This document shows positions 18,577 through 27,459 of a stretch of 64,000 bases of DNA, piece after piece. Below the pieces are notes generated by a model. The model was not told the DNA's origin. It searched no databases and saw only the letters and a list, made by a program, of their open reading frames with translations. The position numbers and the translations under genes were made by a program. Position 1 is the first letter of the stretch; each line of letters begins with the position of its first letter. Source of the DNA: Candidatus Microthrix parvicella Bio17-1. GTDB lineage: Bacteria > Actinomycetota > Acidimicrobiia > Acidimicrobiales > Microtrichaceae. The stretch lies in assembly GCF_000299415.1 (NCBI RefSeq), contig NZ_AMPG01000001.1:62001-126000 (forward strand), given 5' to 3'.

Positions 18577-20235
18577 TCACGCAACGGGCTCGCTGTCGGG
18601 GGCGCCACCAAAGCTACCGATCGTCGTCATCATGGCGGGACCGCCCAGTCCTCGATCGACCCCGAAAAAGGCACCCAATCCAAGCGTGCCACCAACGGCG
18701 CCGACGATCAGCGCCATCACGGCAAGATCGGTGCTCACCGTCAGCCCCAGCAGGGCTGCCGCGAGGCCCGCCGCCGCCACCGCCAGCGTTCGCCGACGCA
18801 CCCAGGAGGCCCGAAATTCAGCTCGCCCACCTAGAAGGTGACGGAGCCTGATCGCCAGGACGACCGCACCCACACCGATGGTGAGCGACCACACCAGAGC
18901 GAATGCACCCACCCGGGCGTCGCCCTCGACAGTGGCATTGACCACGTAGAAGCCCGCGACGGCCGCCACGGCCACCACGACCGCCACCAGGGCCGGGGTG
19001 CGCGCATCGGAGGTGGCGTAGCTGATGCGCACCAGCGTCATCCACAGCGCATAGGCAGGCACCCCAACGGCAAACCCGGCTACAGCTGCGGTCACCGCCG
19101 CCGTCGAATCTGCCGCGGCACCAATCGACACGGCCTGGGCGACCTGCGGGGAGAGTGCAGCCAGTAGTGCTCCGGCCAAGGCACCGGTGGTCAACACCGA
19201 CCGAACCGACGCGCCCGACAGCTCGGCGAATGAGCGGGTATCGGTTTGCTGAAACGCAGTTGCGAGCGCCGGCAGGCGGGTGGTGTAGATGGGAGAAGCC
19301 AACAACGCATGGGGCAGAAGCAGAATCTGCCAGGTGAGGATCCATACCTGGGTGTGGCCGTCAACGGCGTTGGTCAACGGCAATACCGCCAGCATCGGCA
19401 ACTGTGCCGCCCCGAGGAACAGCACCGCCCACCACACGGCACGCCCCAGCGAACGCAGTTGCCCGGATCGAGGCGGCAGCGGTCGACCCAGCGGCGCGGC
19501 GTGGTTGAACGCGTCCAGGAGGGGCACGGCGGCCATGGCCACGACACCGGCTGTGAACCCCCCGCCGATCACCAACTTCTCGGTGCCGCTCAGGGGCAGC
19601 GAGACGTCGCCGCCTCGCATGATCGCCAGCGCACCAAGCGTGATGGACACCACCACGTTGTTGACCAGCGGGCACACGGCCCCCGCCCAGAACCGGTTGC
19701 GGGCGTTCAGCAGCGCTACAGCCACCCCGTTGGCCAGGTAGGCGAAAACCTGAGGAAGAAACCACCAGAGCAGGTAGGTCCCCAAGAGCTGGGCTTGGCG
19801 CCGATCCTCAACCGGTACGTTGCCCAACAGGTAGTCGGTCACCTGGCCCCGGGCGAGCAGCGCCACGGCCACCACGACGGCCAGTACGGCCCCGAGGTAG
19901 AACATCACCGTGCCGGCCAGGCGGGACCGGAACGCGTCGACCGGCCCGGCAAAGCGCCGCTCCTCGTCGACGAGCATGGGGATGAACACCGCGCCGAGAG
20001 CGCCCGCTGCCAACAGTTCAAAGAGCAGGGTGGGCACCAGGTTGGCGCTTTGCACCACGTTGCCGAGCTGGGTACTGGTACCCAAAACCGCGAACCCGGC
20101 CAGCATGCGAACAAAGCCGGTGGCGCGGCTGGCCGCCACCAACAGGGAAAAGCGGGCCGCCTCGCCGTCCGAAGCCCTTGCCACAGGAGGCGAATCAGCC
20201 GACGGCGTCGCCTGTCGCGGTCGGCCTTGGATCAT
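18577..20235 (-). CDS. murJ: Lipid II flippase MurJ (MviN)
   Basis: The 552-residue MATE-like flippase moves lipid II across the membrane. The family N-terminal segment SLLVAASRATGFVRMLAGFA, the GALGAVFIPML helix, LLNARNRFWAGAVCPLVNN and about fourteen hydrophobic segments support the call. It lacks the pseudokinase extension found on mycobacterial MviN. It overlaps the MctB-like gene by 4 bp. Confidence 0.92.
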   Translation of the reverse strand: MIQGRPRQATPSADSPPVARASDGEAARFSLLVAASRATGFVRMLAGFAVLGTSTQLGNVVQSANLVPTLLFELLAAGALGAVFIPMLVDEERRFAGPVDAFRSRLAGTVMFYLGAVLAVVVAVALLARGQVTDYLLGNVPVEDRRQAQLLGTYLLWWFLPQVFAYLANGVAVALLNARNRFWAGAVCPLVNNVVVSITLGALAIMRGGDVSLPLSGTEKLVIGGGFTAGVVAMAAVPLLDAFNHAAPLGRPLPPRSGQLRSLGRAVWWAVLFLGAAQLPMLAVLPLTNAVDGHTQVWILTWQILLLPHALLASPIYTTRLPALATAFQQTDTRSFAELSGASVRSVLTTGALAGALLAALSPQVAQAVSIGAAADSTAAVTAAVAGFAVGVPAYALWMTLVRISYATSDARTPALVAVVVAVAAVAGFYVVNATVEGDARVGAFALVWSLTIGVGAVVLAIRLRHLLGGRAEFRASWVRRRTLAVAAAGLAAALLGLTVSTDLAVMALIVGAVGGTLGLGAFFGVDRGLGGPAMMTTIGSFGGAPDSEPVA

Positions 20236-21335
20236 CCGCCAACCTCAGGCAGCACCGAGTCGACCCCCTTGGCCATCCCGTAGTTGCCTGTCTTTCCTTC
20301 GGCCAACTCCATCAAGGCTGCGACGGCAGCAACCTTTCCAAGGGGCGTCTCCAGCCCGTCCAGTGTCGACACCTGCCCTGCCAGCGCCGTCAGGTCCCGC
20401 GCCGCTTCGAGCGACGCACCACGGGCGGCGACATCCTCGTCGGTGGCCAGCTCGGCCAACGATCTGGTGGTCCGGGTCTCAGCCAACAGGACGCGCCCCG
20501 GGCTGGTCGCCGCCAGCGCGGTTGCCACCGGCACAAACGCCTCCTTTGGCTTCAGCACACTGCCCTCACCCGTGATGTACATGATCAGGGCCTCGGGTGC
20601 CGGCGCCGACAGATTGCCCGCAGGCGCCGCCTCAGGTTCGATCAGGTCTGCCTTCGCCAACGCCGCAAGCACGTCTTCGGGCTCGGGGGGCAGCGTCGTC
20701 GTGGTGGCGCTCGATGACGGCGTCGGGGTTGTTGACGGGGGCGCGGCCGTCGGCTCGCCAGGAGCGGCGCCACCACCGGTGGTCGTGGCGGTTGTCGTGG
20801 CGGTCGTCGCCGTGGGGTTTGTGGCGCGGGTCGGGCCGGCAAGGGCGGTGGCCAACAGGTCCGCCGCTGCCACGGTCACCTGCTGGGGGTCGTCCGCTCC
20901 AACCAGCCCCAACGAGTCGGCAATCTCGACGCTCGTCTTGGGGTCGGCCGGATTCCAACGATCGGTCAGCCACAGCACGGCGGGAATCTCCGCCCCCGCC
21001 GCTTGAAGAACCGCAACGGTGCGCGCCACCTGGTCGCTGTCCACCCCGCGGTTGGCCAGTATCACCACCTCGCTGCCGGAAAGCCGACCGGCCAACAAAC
21101 GCTCGAGGTGCGCCGGTTGAATCGCAGCCTCGCTCAGGGTCTGCTCATCGAGTACCTCGGTCAGCGACTTCACCTCGGCTGTGCGGTCCTCAAGTCGTCC
21201 GTTGAGGCTCTTCACCTGGGCATCGAGCGCATCCACGAAGGTGCGGTCGAGGAAGGTTGATCCCAGCATCAGGCCGATGCCCAACGCCAGGAAGACAGCC
21301 GTCAGGCTGATGATGTGGGTTCGCAGCTTGATCAC
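20232..21335 (-). CDS. mctB: MctB/CopT-like envelope protein (DUF3186, Rv1698 type)
   Basis: The 367-residue protein has an N-terminal signal-anchor (IISLTAVFLALGIGLMLGS, residues 8-26), a coiled-coil stretch (about 35-70) and the conserved core LSGSEVVILANRGVDSDQV. A long Thr/Ala/Pro low-complexity insert sits at about 170-215. The family includes the mycobacterial outer-membrane-associated protein linked to copper export. Its place after steA and before murJ matches other actinobacteria. It overlaps steA by 4 bp. A copper role here is by homology only. Confidence 0.85.
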   Translation of the reverse strand: MIKLRTHIISLTAVFLALGIGLMLGSTFLDRTFVDALDAQVKSLNGRLEDRTAEVKSLTEVLDEQTLSEAAIQPAHLERLLAGRLSGSEVVILANRGVDSDQVARTVAVLQAAGAEIPAVLWLTDRWNPADPKTSVEIADSLGLVGADDPQQVTVAAADLLATALAGPTRATNPTATTATTTATTTGGGAAPGEPTAAPPSTTPTPSSSATTTTLPPEPEDVLAALAKADLIEPEAAPAGNLSAPAPEALIMYITGEGSVLKPKEAFVPVATALAATSPGRVLLAETRTTRSLAELATDEDVAARGASLEAARDLTALAGQVSTLDGLETPLGKVAAVAALMELAEGKTGNYGMAKGVDSVLPEVGG

Positions 21336-22549
21336 AGGAGACTCCAGGGGGACACCAACGCAGTGGCGGCCATCAGATTGGTCAGGTTCAGCCAGGCCGT
21401 CTTGATGATCAGCCGGATGGGCGCCGAAATCATCACCACCACTCCCAGGGCGAAAACGGCGGCCAGCACCATGAAGATCAGATCGCGGGTGTGCACTTCG
21501 GTGCGGTACAGCTTCGACACGCCTTTGGCATCCACCAGACGGGTACCGATCTTCATGCGCACCAGAACCGTCGACGCCATGCCGGCACGGCCCTTGTCCA
21601 GAAACTCAACCATCGAGGTGTGGGTTCCCACGGCCACGATCAGTTCGGCGCCCTGTTCGTAGGCCAACAGCATCGCGATGTCCTCGCTGGTTCCCGACGC
21701 CGACATCGTGTGATATTCCAGACCCAGCTTCTCAAGTCGTGCCGCTCCGGGGGCACGACCGTCCTTGTAGGCATGCACCACCAGTTGGGCACCCGAGCGA
21801 AGGGCACGTTCGGTGACCGAGTCGAAGTCGCCCACAATGAGATCCGGGGTGTGTCCCAGCTCCAACAGCGCATCAGACCCACCGTCCACACCGATCAGGA
21901 TGGGTTTGAGGTCGGACATGTAGCCGTTGTCCGACAGGATCTGCAGGTCCTCCCGGTAGGTGGAGCCACGAACCACAATCAAGACATGTCGATCTTGGAA
22001 GTCGATTCCAACGTCGGGAAACTCCAGGTCACTCCCGAGGAGGTCCTGGTCCTGCTCGATGTAGTTCAGCGTGTTGGTGACAAACCTGCCGAACTCTGCA
22101 TCGAGGCCCTCCATCGCCCGTGCATGAGCGACCCCGATCGTTTCGATGCTCTCCTCGATGCCACGGGCCACCAGTTCGTCGCCCCGGTACACCTCCGAGC
22201 CCACCACCTGCACCAGGTCGCCCTCCGAGATCATGTCCATCAGCTCGGCGCCACAGAGGTCCACCAGCGGGATACCGGCCCGAATCACCAGGAGTGGCCC
22301 CTCGTTCGGGTAGCGGCCGGAGGAGGACGGCTCCGAGTTCACGACCGCCGCCGGGTGGGCCTCCACCAACGTTTCGGCTGCCACCACATCCAGGTCACGG
22401 TGCGAGATCACCGCAACATCGCCCGGGTTCAGCCGTTTCACCAGGTCCTTGGTTCGCCGGTCCACCCGGGCCGTGCCGCTGCTGTGCGTCGGCATATCCC
22501 CATCGGTCGCTTCGACGGGGCGGCGCTGACCTGGCGACCAGCGGGCCAT
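21332..22549 (-). CDS. steA: SteA-like cytokinetic ring protein
   Basis: The 405-residue protein has a thiamin-pyrophosphokinase-like nucleotide-binding core: VDGGSDALLELGHTPDLIVG, GDFDSVTE, and the SASGTSEDIAMLLAYE segment. Two TM helices follow near the C-terminus (FMVLAAVFALGVVVMISA and a second). This is the SteA arrangement (Rv1697), which in corynebacteria acts with SteB at the division septum. The ATG overlaps the recN stop by one base (TGATG). A later in-frame ATG 18 codons in is a possible start. Confidence 0.88.
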   Translation of the reverse strand: MARWSPGQRRPVEATDGDMPTHSSGTARVDRRTKDLVKRLNPGDVAVISHRDLDVVAAETLVEAHPAAVVNSEPSSSGRYPNEGPLLVIRAGIPLVDLCGAELMDMISEGDLVQVVGSEVYRGDELVARGIEESIETIGVAHARAMEGLDAEFGRFVTNTLNYIEQDQDLLGSDLEFPDVGIDFQDRHVLIVVRGSTYREDLQILSDNGYMSDLKPILIGVDGGSDALLELGHTPDLIVGDFDSVTERALRSGAQLVVHAYKDGRAPGAARLEKLGLEYHTMSASGTSEDIAMLLAYEQGAELIVAVGTHTSMVEFLDKGRAGMASTVLVRMKIGTRLVDAKGVSKLYRTEVHTRDLIFMVLAAVFALGVVVMISAPIRLIIKTAWLNLTNLMAATALVSPWSLL

Positions 22550-24165
22550 CAGCGGGTGGGTCCGGCGGTCGAAGGGTCGGGGGCGCGCCGGGGCACGCGT
22601 TCCAGCAGATCCTTGGCATTTGACCGGGCCGCCGCCGAGTCTGGGGTGCCCGACAGCATCCGGGACAGCTCGACCACCCGGGCTTCTCCGCCAACCGACT
22701 CGACCGTGGTGGTCGTGGCGTCCTCATCGGCCGACTTGGCGATCCGAACCTGCTGGTCCGCGTGGGCGGCCACCTGGGCCAGGTGGGTCACCACCAACAC
22801 CTGGGACGTCTCGGCCACCTCGGACAGCGCACTCCCCACCTCCAACGCGGTCGCCCCACCGATGCCTGCATCGACCTCGTCGAACACCATGGTGTCCGGG
22901 CCGCCGGACAGCACCAGGCGGAGGGCGAGCAGGACTCGTGACAGCTCACCCCCCGAGGCCGCCCGCTGGATCGGGGCCGGCGCCATGCCCGGGTTGGCGG
23001 CGAGCAGAAACGTCACGCGGTCGCCGGGGTCGTCGTCGCCGACGGTGATCTCCAGCGTGGCTTTGGGCATGGCCAAGGCCGCCAGTCGTGCCTGCACCGC
23101 GGTGGCCAGCTGTGGAGCAGCGGAGCGCCTCGCTGCTCCCACCTTGGCCGCCGCCTCGTCGCGCACCAGGCACGCCGCCGCCAGGTCGTCCTCCAGAGCA
23201 GCCGCGCGTCGCTCCCGGTCGCCCAGCTCGTCAAGACGCACCTGGCACTCCTGACCGAATGCCATCACCTCGGCGAGGGTATCGCCGTACTTGCGCCCCA
23301 GGTCCCGCAGTTCAACCCGACGGAGCCGAACCACCTCCAGCCGTTCGGGGTCCTCCTCGATCGAATCGGCCTGTCTGCGTAACTCGGCGACCAGATCGGA
23401 CAGCTCCGCCTGTTGGGCGAGCACCCGGGTGAGCGTGCCGTCGAACGGCCTGCGATCGTCCAGTGCGCCCGCCATGGCGGCGAGGGCGTCGGACAGACCG
23501 CCCTCCTCGTCGTACACGCCGAGAGCTTTGGAAGCGGCCTCCCGATGCCCGACCGCATCCGCCAACAACGCTTCCTCAGCGGCCAAGGCCGCATCCTCGT
23601 CAGGATCGGACAAGCCGGCCGACCCGATCTCTGCAACCTGAAATGCCAACAGGTCCATCTCACGAACCCGTGCCCGTTCGTCTCCCCCCAACTCGACCAG
23701 CGCAGCACGAAGCGATCCGACGGAGGATTCGGCGGCGGTCAACTCGCTCAGGTCAACATTCGCCCAGCGGTCGAGGGCCTGGCGCTGCACCCCAGGCGTG
23801 GTCAAGGCCAGCTGAGCACCCTGGGAGTGGATTTCCAGCAGTCCCGCCGCCGCCTCTGCCAACTCGGCCGCCGTCACCAGCGAGCCATTGCAATAGGCAC
23901 GGCTTCGACCGTCGCGTGGCACCACCCTCCGCAGCACCAGTTCGTCGCCGTCGCCGTTGATAAAGCGCCCCTCGACAACGGCCTGTTCGGCCCCTGCGCG
24001 CACCACCGAGGCGTCCGCCCGGGCACCTGACAGCAGCTCCAGCGCACCGAGCAGCAGCGTCTTGCCGGCACCGGTTTCGCCCGTCAGCGCGGTCATGTGG
24101 CCGCGCAGCTCCAGACGGGCCTTGGCGATGACGCCCAGGTCGGTAACAGCGAGCTCGTCCAACAT
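22549..24165 (-). CDS. recN: DNA repair protein RecN
   Basis: The 538-residue SMC-like ATPase is for double-strand-break repair. The N-terminus LDELAVTDLGVIAKARLEL is followed by Walker A GETGAGKT, long coiled-coil arms in the middle, the ABC signature ASGGELSRVLLAL and Walker B VFDEVDAGIGG with LVVTHLAQVAAHAD. I chose the ATG at 24165, which starts at the conserved MLDEL and has GGAGG just upstream; an upstream frame adds 12 non-conserved residues. Confidence 0.96.
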   Translation of the reverse strand: MLDELAVTDLGVIAKARLELRGHMTALTGETGAGKTLLLGALELLSGARADASVVRAGAEQAVVEGRFINGDGDELVLRRVVPRDGRSRAYCNGSLVTAAELAEAAAGLLEIHSQGAQLALTTPGVQRQALDRWANVDLSELTAAESSVGSLRAALVELGGDERARVREMDLLAFQVAEIGSAGLSDPDEDAALAAEEALLADAVGHREAASKALGVYDEEGGLSDALAAMAGALDDRRPFDGTLTRVLAQQAELSDLVAELRRQADSIEEDPERLEVVRLRRVELRDLGRKYGDTLAEVMAFGQECQVRLDELGDRERRAAALEDDLAAACLVRDEAAAKVGAARRSAAPQLATAVQARLAALAMPKATLEITVGDDDPGDRVTFLLAANPGMAPAPIQRAASGGELSRVLLALRLVLSGGPDTMVFDEVDAGIGGATALEVGSALSEVAETSQVLVVTHLAQVAAHADQQVRIAKSADEDATTTTVESVGGEARVVELSRMLSGTPDSAAARSNAKDLLERVPRRAPDPSTAGPTR

Positions 24166-24247
24166 GAACCCTCCATCGTAGAGCCCCCGCCTACCACCCA
24201 CCGGCAGGCCGCCCCCGCCCGTGTCCAGGGCCGCCCAAGGCGTGTGG

Positions 24248-25120
24248 TCAGCGGTCTGCCAACGAGAACTTGCGTTTCAGCACGTGGTGAAACCGCAGTT
24301 CCTCGAAACGAATGAACCGGGCGGGCTTCGATGCCGTCGAGCAGACAATCCGGTTTCCGGGGGTCACGTCGAATCCACCCTGTCCGTCGATGGACACCTT
24401 GGCCGGCCGGTGTCCCACCACCTCCAGCTCGATGGTGGAGGTGGCCTCCAACACCAACGCACGGTCGAAGAGCAGGTGCGGGGCAACCGGCACCATCAGC
24501 AAGGCCCGATGGGTCGGTGCGACGATGGGGCCCCGCACCGAAAACGCATAGGCCGTGGACCCGGTCGGCGTGGCCACCACCATGCCGTCACTCACGTAGG
24601 ACGTGAAGAACTCGCCGTCGAAGTACACCCGCAGGCGGACTGTGTGGCCGGTGAAGGCCCGCTCCACCACGACCTCGTTCAGGCCGGTGACCACCTCTCC
24701 GCCGACGTTCGCCTGCACTCGCATGCGCTCCTCGGTTCGGCCACGGCCCGCTGCCAACTCCCCAAGCGCCCACCGGGCACGCTCAGGTGCGACGTCGGCG
24801 AGATAGCCAAGCTGTCCGGCGTTGAACGCCACGATCGGCACGCCGGCATCGGCCACCAGCCGAACTGCTCGCAGCACCGTGCCGTCACCGCCAATGGCAA
24901 TGGTCACATCCGCGGTCGACAGCTGCCCTGGTTCAACGCCTTGGGGCGCAGCCCCCCTCGTCGCCAGATCCCTGACGATCGCCGCATCATCCTCCGTCAT
25001 CATCACGGAGGCGCCGATGGATGCGGCCCATTCAATAACCGTGGACGCCAACTCCAGCGCCAACGGCCGGTCGTGATGTACCACGACCGCCACCCGGTGC
25101 AATGCCCGGCGCTCATTCAT
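24248..25120 (-). CDS. nadK: NAD kinase
   Basis: The 290-residue enzyme makes NADP from NAD. Family motifs are GGDGTVLRAVR, NAGQLGYLA, GLNEVVVER, TPTGSTAYAFSVRGPIV and SIDGQ. The ATG at 25120 has a GGGGG run eight bases upstream and overlaps the tlyA stop by 8 bp; ATG 25126 is also possible. tlyA-nadK-recN order is conserved in actinobacteria. An 82-bp gap separates it from recN. Confidence 0.95.
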   Translation of the reverse strand: MNERRALHRVAVVVHHDRPLALELASTVIEWAASIGASVMMTEDDAAIVRDLATRGAAPQGVEPGQLSTADVTIAIGGDGTVLRAVRLVADAGVPIVAFNAGQLGYLADVAPERARWALGELAAGRGRTEERMRVQANVGGEVVTGLNEVVVERAFTGHTVRLRVYFDGEFFTSYVSDGMVVATPTGSTAYAFSVRGPIVAPTHRALLMVPVAPHLLFDRALVLEATSTIELEVVGHRPAKVSIDGQGGFDVTPGNRIVCSTASKPARFIRFEELRFHHVLKRKFSLADR

Positions 25121-25895
25121 TCTCATCACCCCCGGCCGACTCAACCAGATCCTTCATCCACCCTGACGGGCTCGCGGTCCGGGCATTCCCAGGGAGGCCA
25201 AGGCGAACAAAGAACTCGGTGTTGCCCTTGGCGCCCCTCACCCCCGAGACCGTAGCCCCGAGCGGTGTCAACCCGTGTTCCCCGGCCGCCTCGACGACCG
25301 ACTCCAGCGCCTCGGTCCAGAGCTTTGGGTTGCGGATGACGCCCCGCCCGCGTGAAGCGTCGCTGCGGGACACCTCAAACTGCGGCTTCACCAACACCAG
25401 GAGGTCACCGTCCGGCTTCCTCAGGCCCGCCAACGCGCGCATGATCGCCCCAAGCGAGATGAACGAGACGTCCACGGTGACCAGTCCAAACCTTCCCCCC
25501 AGCGAGTCGGCTTGCACCGAACGAATATCGGTCTGTTCCAGCACCGTGACACGTTCGTCATCCCGTAGCGACTGGCTGAGTTGATGGGTACCGACATCGA
25601 TCGCCACAACGGCATCGGCGCCGCGTTGCAAGAGACAATCGGTGAACCCACCGGTGGACGACCCAACGTCGAGTACCCGCCGTCCGTTCACCGCCAAGGC
25701 GAGTGCGACGAGGGCGCCATCCAGTTTGTCGCCGCCACGCCCCACGAAGGCGCGCAGCTCGAGGACTCGCACCGGCTCGCCGTCATCGGTCAACCGCTTC
25801 GGGGTGAGCGCAGGGGCCCCGCCAACCAGCACGCGACCGGCCGCCACCAGCGAGGCAGCGGCCACCGCGTCGACCGCCAACCCGCGCCGAACCAT
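25113..25895 (-). CDS. tlyA: TlyA-family rRNA 2'-O-methyltransferase
   Basis: The 260-residue protein has an S4 domain at the N-terminus (VAAGRVLVGG) and a FtsJ-like methyltransferase fold: GRGGDKLDGAL, SAM loop VLDVGSSTGGFTDCLLQRGA, VTVDVSFISLG and VLVKPQFEV. Homologues methylate C1409 of 16S and C1920 of 23S rRNA. The ATG at 25895 cuts off the first strand of the S4 domain: translation upstream in the same frame gives LRRRLDAA, which is homologous, back to a stop, with no ATG/GTG/TTG. A CTG at 25919 might be the true start. Confidence 0.9.
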   Translation of the reverse strand: MVRRGLAVDAVAAASLVAAGRVLVGGAPALTPKRLTDDGEPVRVLELRAFVGRGGDKLDGALVALALAVNGRRVLDVGSSTGGFTDCLLQRGADAVVAIDVGTHQLSQSLRDDERVTVLEQTDIRSVQADSLGGRFGLVTVDVSFISLGAIMRALAGLRKPDGDLLVLVKPQFEVSRSDASRGRGVIRNPKLWTEALESVVEAAGEHGLTPLGATVSGVRGAKGNTEFFVRLGLPGNARTASPSGWMKDLVESAGGDENE

Positions 25896-25972
25896 CGCAG
25901 CATCAAGTCGGCGCCTCAGGGCATCACGCTTCTGGTCTTCTGCCGTCGGGCGCCTTGATCAGGCAAACGAAA

Positions 25973-26344
25973 CTACGCGCTCGGCGCCGAATCACCCGTT
26001 GAGGGAGCCTTCTTGGCGGGAGCCTTCTTGGCAGGAGCCTTCTTGGCAGGAGCCTTCTTGGCAGGAGCCTTCTTGGCAGGAGCCTTCTTGGCAGGAGCCT
26101 TCTTGGCGGGCACCTCGAGCGGCTCAGCCACCAGGTCGCCCACCATGGGCAACTTCTCCAGGCGGGGCTTCAGCGACTCGGCCAACGGCTGGATGCGCTC
26201 CACCGCTTCGTTTGCGGTTTCCAGGACGGAATCGGAAATGCGTTCCGGCGCCTGACGCAATGCCTCCCCCACCTGCTCGAGGTAGTCCTTCAGGGTCTCG
26301 GTTGCTTTACGCGCAGCGTCGGTCAGTTTGTTCAAGTCGGTCAT
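25973..26344 (-). CDS. Helical protein with histone-like AKKAP repeat tail (phasin-like)
   Basis: This 123-residue protein has an N-terminal half predicted to be amphipathic helix ([40 protein letters not shown]) and a C-terminal tail of seven AKKAP pentapeptides. Such tails occur on histone-H1-like DNA-binding proteins and on PHA-granule phasins; the helical front favours a phasin-like or lipid-surface protein, but I cannot decide. The ATG at 26344 follows the fbaB stop by one base, so the two are co-translated. Confidence 0.75.
   Translation of the reverse strand: MTDLNKLTDAARKATETLKDYLEQVGEALRQAPERISDSVLETANEAVERIQPLAESLKPRLEKLPMVGDLVAEPLEVPAKKAPAKKAPAKKAPAKKAPAKKAPAKKAPAKKAPSTGDSAPSA
26004..26108 (-). 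repeat. 15-bp tandem repeat, 7 copies (AKKAP)
   Basis: Seven 15-bp units run without a break from 26004 to 26108; the first two and last vary at one base. They code for the Lys/Ala/Pro tail. Confidence 0.95.
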
Positions 26345-26345
26345 G

Positions 26346-27401
26346 TCAAGCCACCGTGATGGAGTCGTCGAGGTATACGTCTTGGATGGCGTTAAGCAGT
26401 TCAACGCCCTCGGCCATGGGGCGTTGGAACGCCTTGCGACCCGAAATGAGCCCGGTACCACCGGCTCGCTTGTTGATCACCGCAGTGCGCACGGCCTCCG
26501 CAAGGTCGGTTGCGCCGGAGGACGCTCCGCCCGAGTTGATCAGGCCGATACGGCCCATGTAGCAGTTGGCCACCTGCCAGCGGCACAGGTCGATCGGATG
26601 GTCCGTCGTCAGCTCGTCGTAGACAAGGTCGTGGGTCTTTCCGAGGCCCGGGATGGCCTTGAAACCACCATTGTTCTCGGGAAGCTTCTGCTTGATGATG
26701 TCTGCACCGATGGTCACACCGATGTGATTGGCCTGCCCCGTCAGATCGGCAGCGGCGTGATAGTCGACGCCGTCCACCTTGAAGTCGTTGTTGCGCAGGT
26801 AGCACCACAGCACCGTGAACATGCCCAGCTGGTGTGCCTCTTCGAATGCGTCGGCCACCTCCTGGATCTGCCGGCGAGACTCCTCCGAACCGAAGTAGAT
26901 CGTGGCTCCCACACCTGCGGCGCCCAGGTCGTAGGCCTGTTGAACCGAGCCGAACATGATCTGATCAAACGTGTTGGGGTAGGTCAGCAGCTCATTGTGG
27001 TTCAGCTTTGCGATGAAAGGAATCCGGTGCGCATGGCTGCGGCTGGCCATGCCCAAAACGCCAAACGTGGTCGCCACGGCGTTACAGCCGCCTTCGATCG
27101 CCAAGTCCACAATCTTCAACGGATCGAAGTAATCGATGTTGGGGGCGAAGCTCGCTGCGCCTGAGTGCTCGATGCCCTGATCAACCGGCAGGATCGACAC
27201 GTAGCCCGACCCACCGAGGCGTCCGTGGTTGTAGAGACCTGCCAGGCTCCGCAACACCTGCGGGGACCGATCTGAGTTCATCATGGACCGCTCGATGAAG
27301 TCGGGTCCTGGCAGCGTCAGACGCTCCTTGGGGATGGCAGTGGCCTCGTAATCCAGCAGTGCCTGTGCGTCATCGCCCAACAGGTTTGAAATAGCAACCA
27401 A
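26346..27401 (-). CDS. fbaB: Class I fructose-bisphosphate aldolase (FbaB/DhnA type)
   Basis: The 351-residue aldolase works in glycolysis/gluconeogenesis by Schiff-base chemistry. Recognised blocks are [50 protein letters not shown] and [14 protein letters not shown] with SGRKAFQRP near the end. The start is a TTG at 27401 preceded by AAGGAG six bases away, a strong site for a weak codon; no better start precedes the conserved core. Most actinobacteria use class II Fba, so this type is notable but not rare. Confidence 0.93.
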   Translation of the reverse strand: MVAISNLLGDDAQALLDYEATAIPKERLTLPGPDFIERSMMNSDRSPQVLRSLAGLYNHGRLGGSGYVSILPVDQGIEHSGAASFAPNIDYFDPLKIVDLAIEGGCNAVATTFGVLGMASRSHAHRIPFIAKLNHNELLTYPNTFDQIMFGSVQQAYDLGAAGVGATIYFGSEESRRQIQEVADAFEEAHQLGMFTVLWCYLRNNDFKVDGVDYHAAADLTGQANHIGVTIGADIIKQKLPENNGGFKAIPGLGKTHDLVYDELTTDHPIDLCRWQVANCYMGRIGLINSGGASSGATDLAEAVRTAVINKRAGGTGLISGRKAFQRPMAEGVELLNAIQDVYLDDSITVA

Positions 27402-27459
27402 GGTCAGCTCCTTGTCCGGGGACCACCCAGCGTAGAAGACCCACGCTCAACACACACGT

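Noticed and set aside
19246-20283. Long plus-strand open frame opposite murJ
   Set aside because: Gln/Arg/His-rich antisense frame typical of high-GC DNA; murJ on the minus strand explains the region fully.
25642-26562. EPSWQ repeat protein on the plus strand
   Set aside because: Reverse-strand reading of the AKKAP repeat; no start site and an implausible composition.
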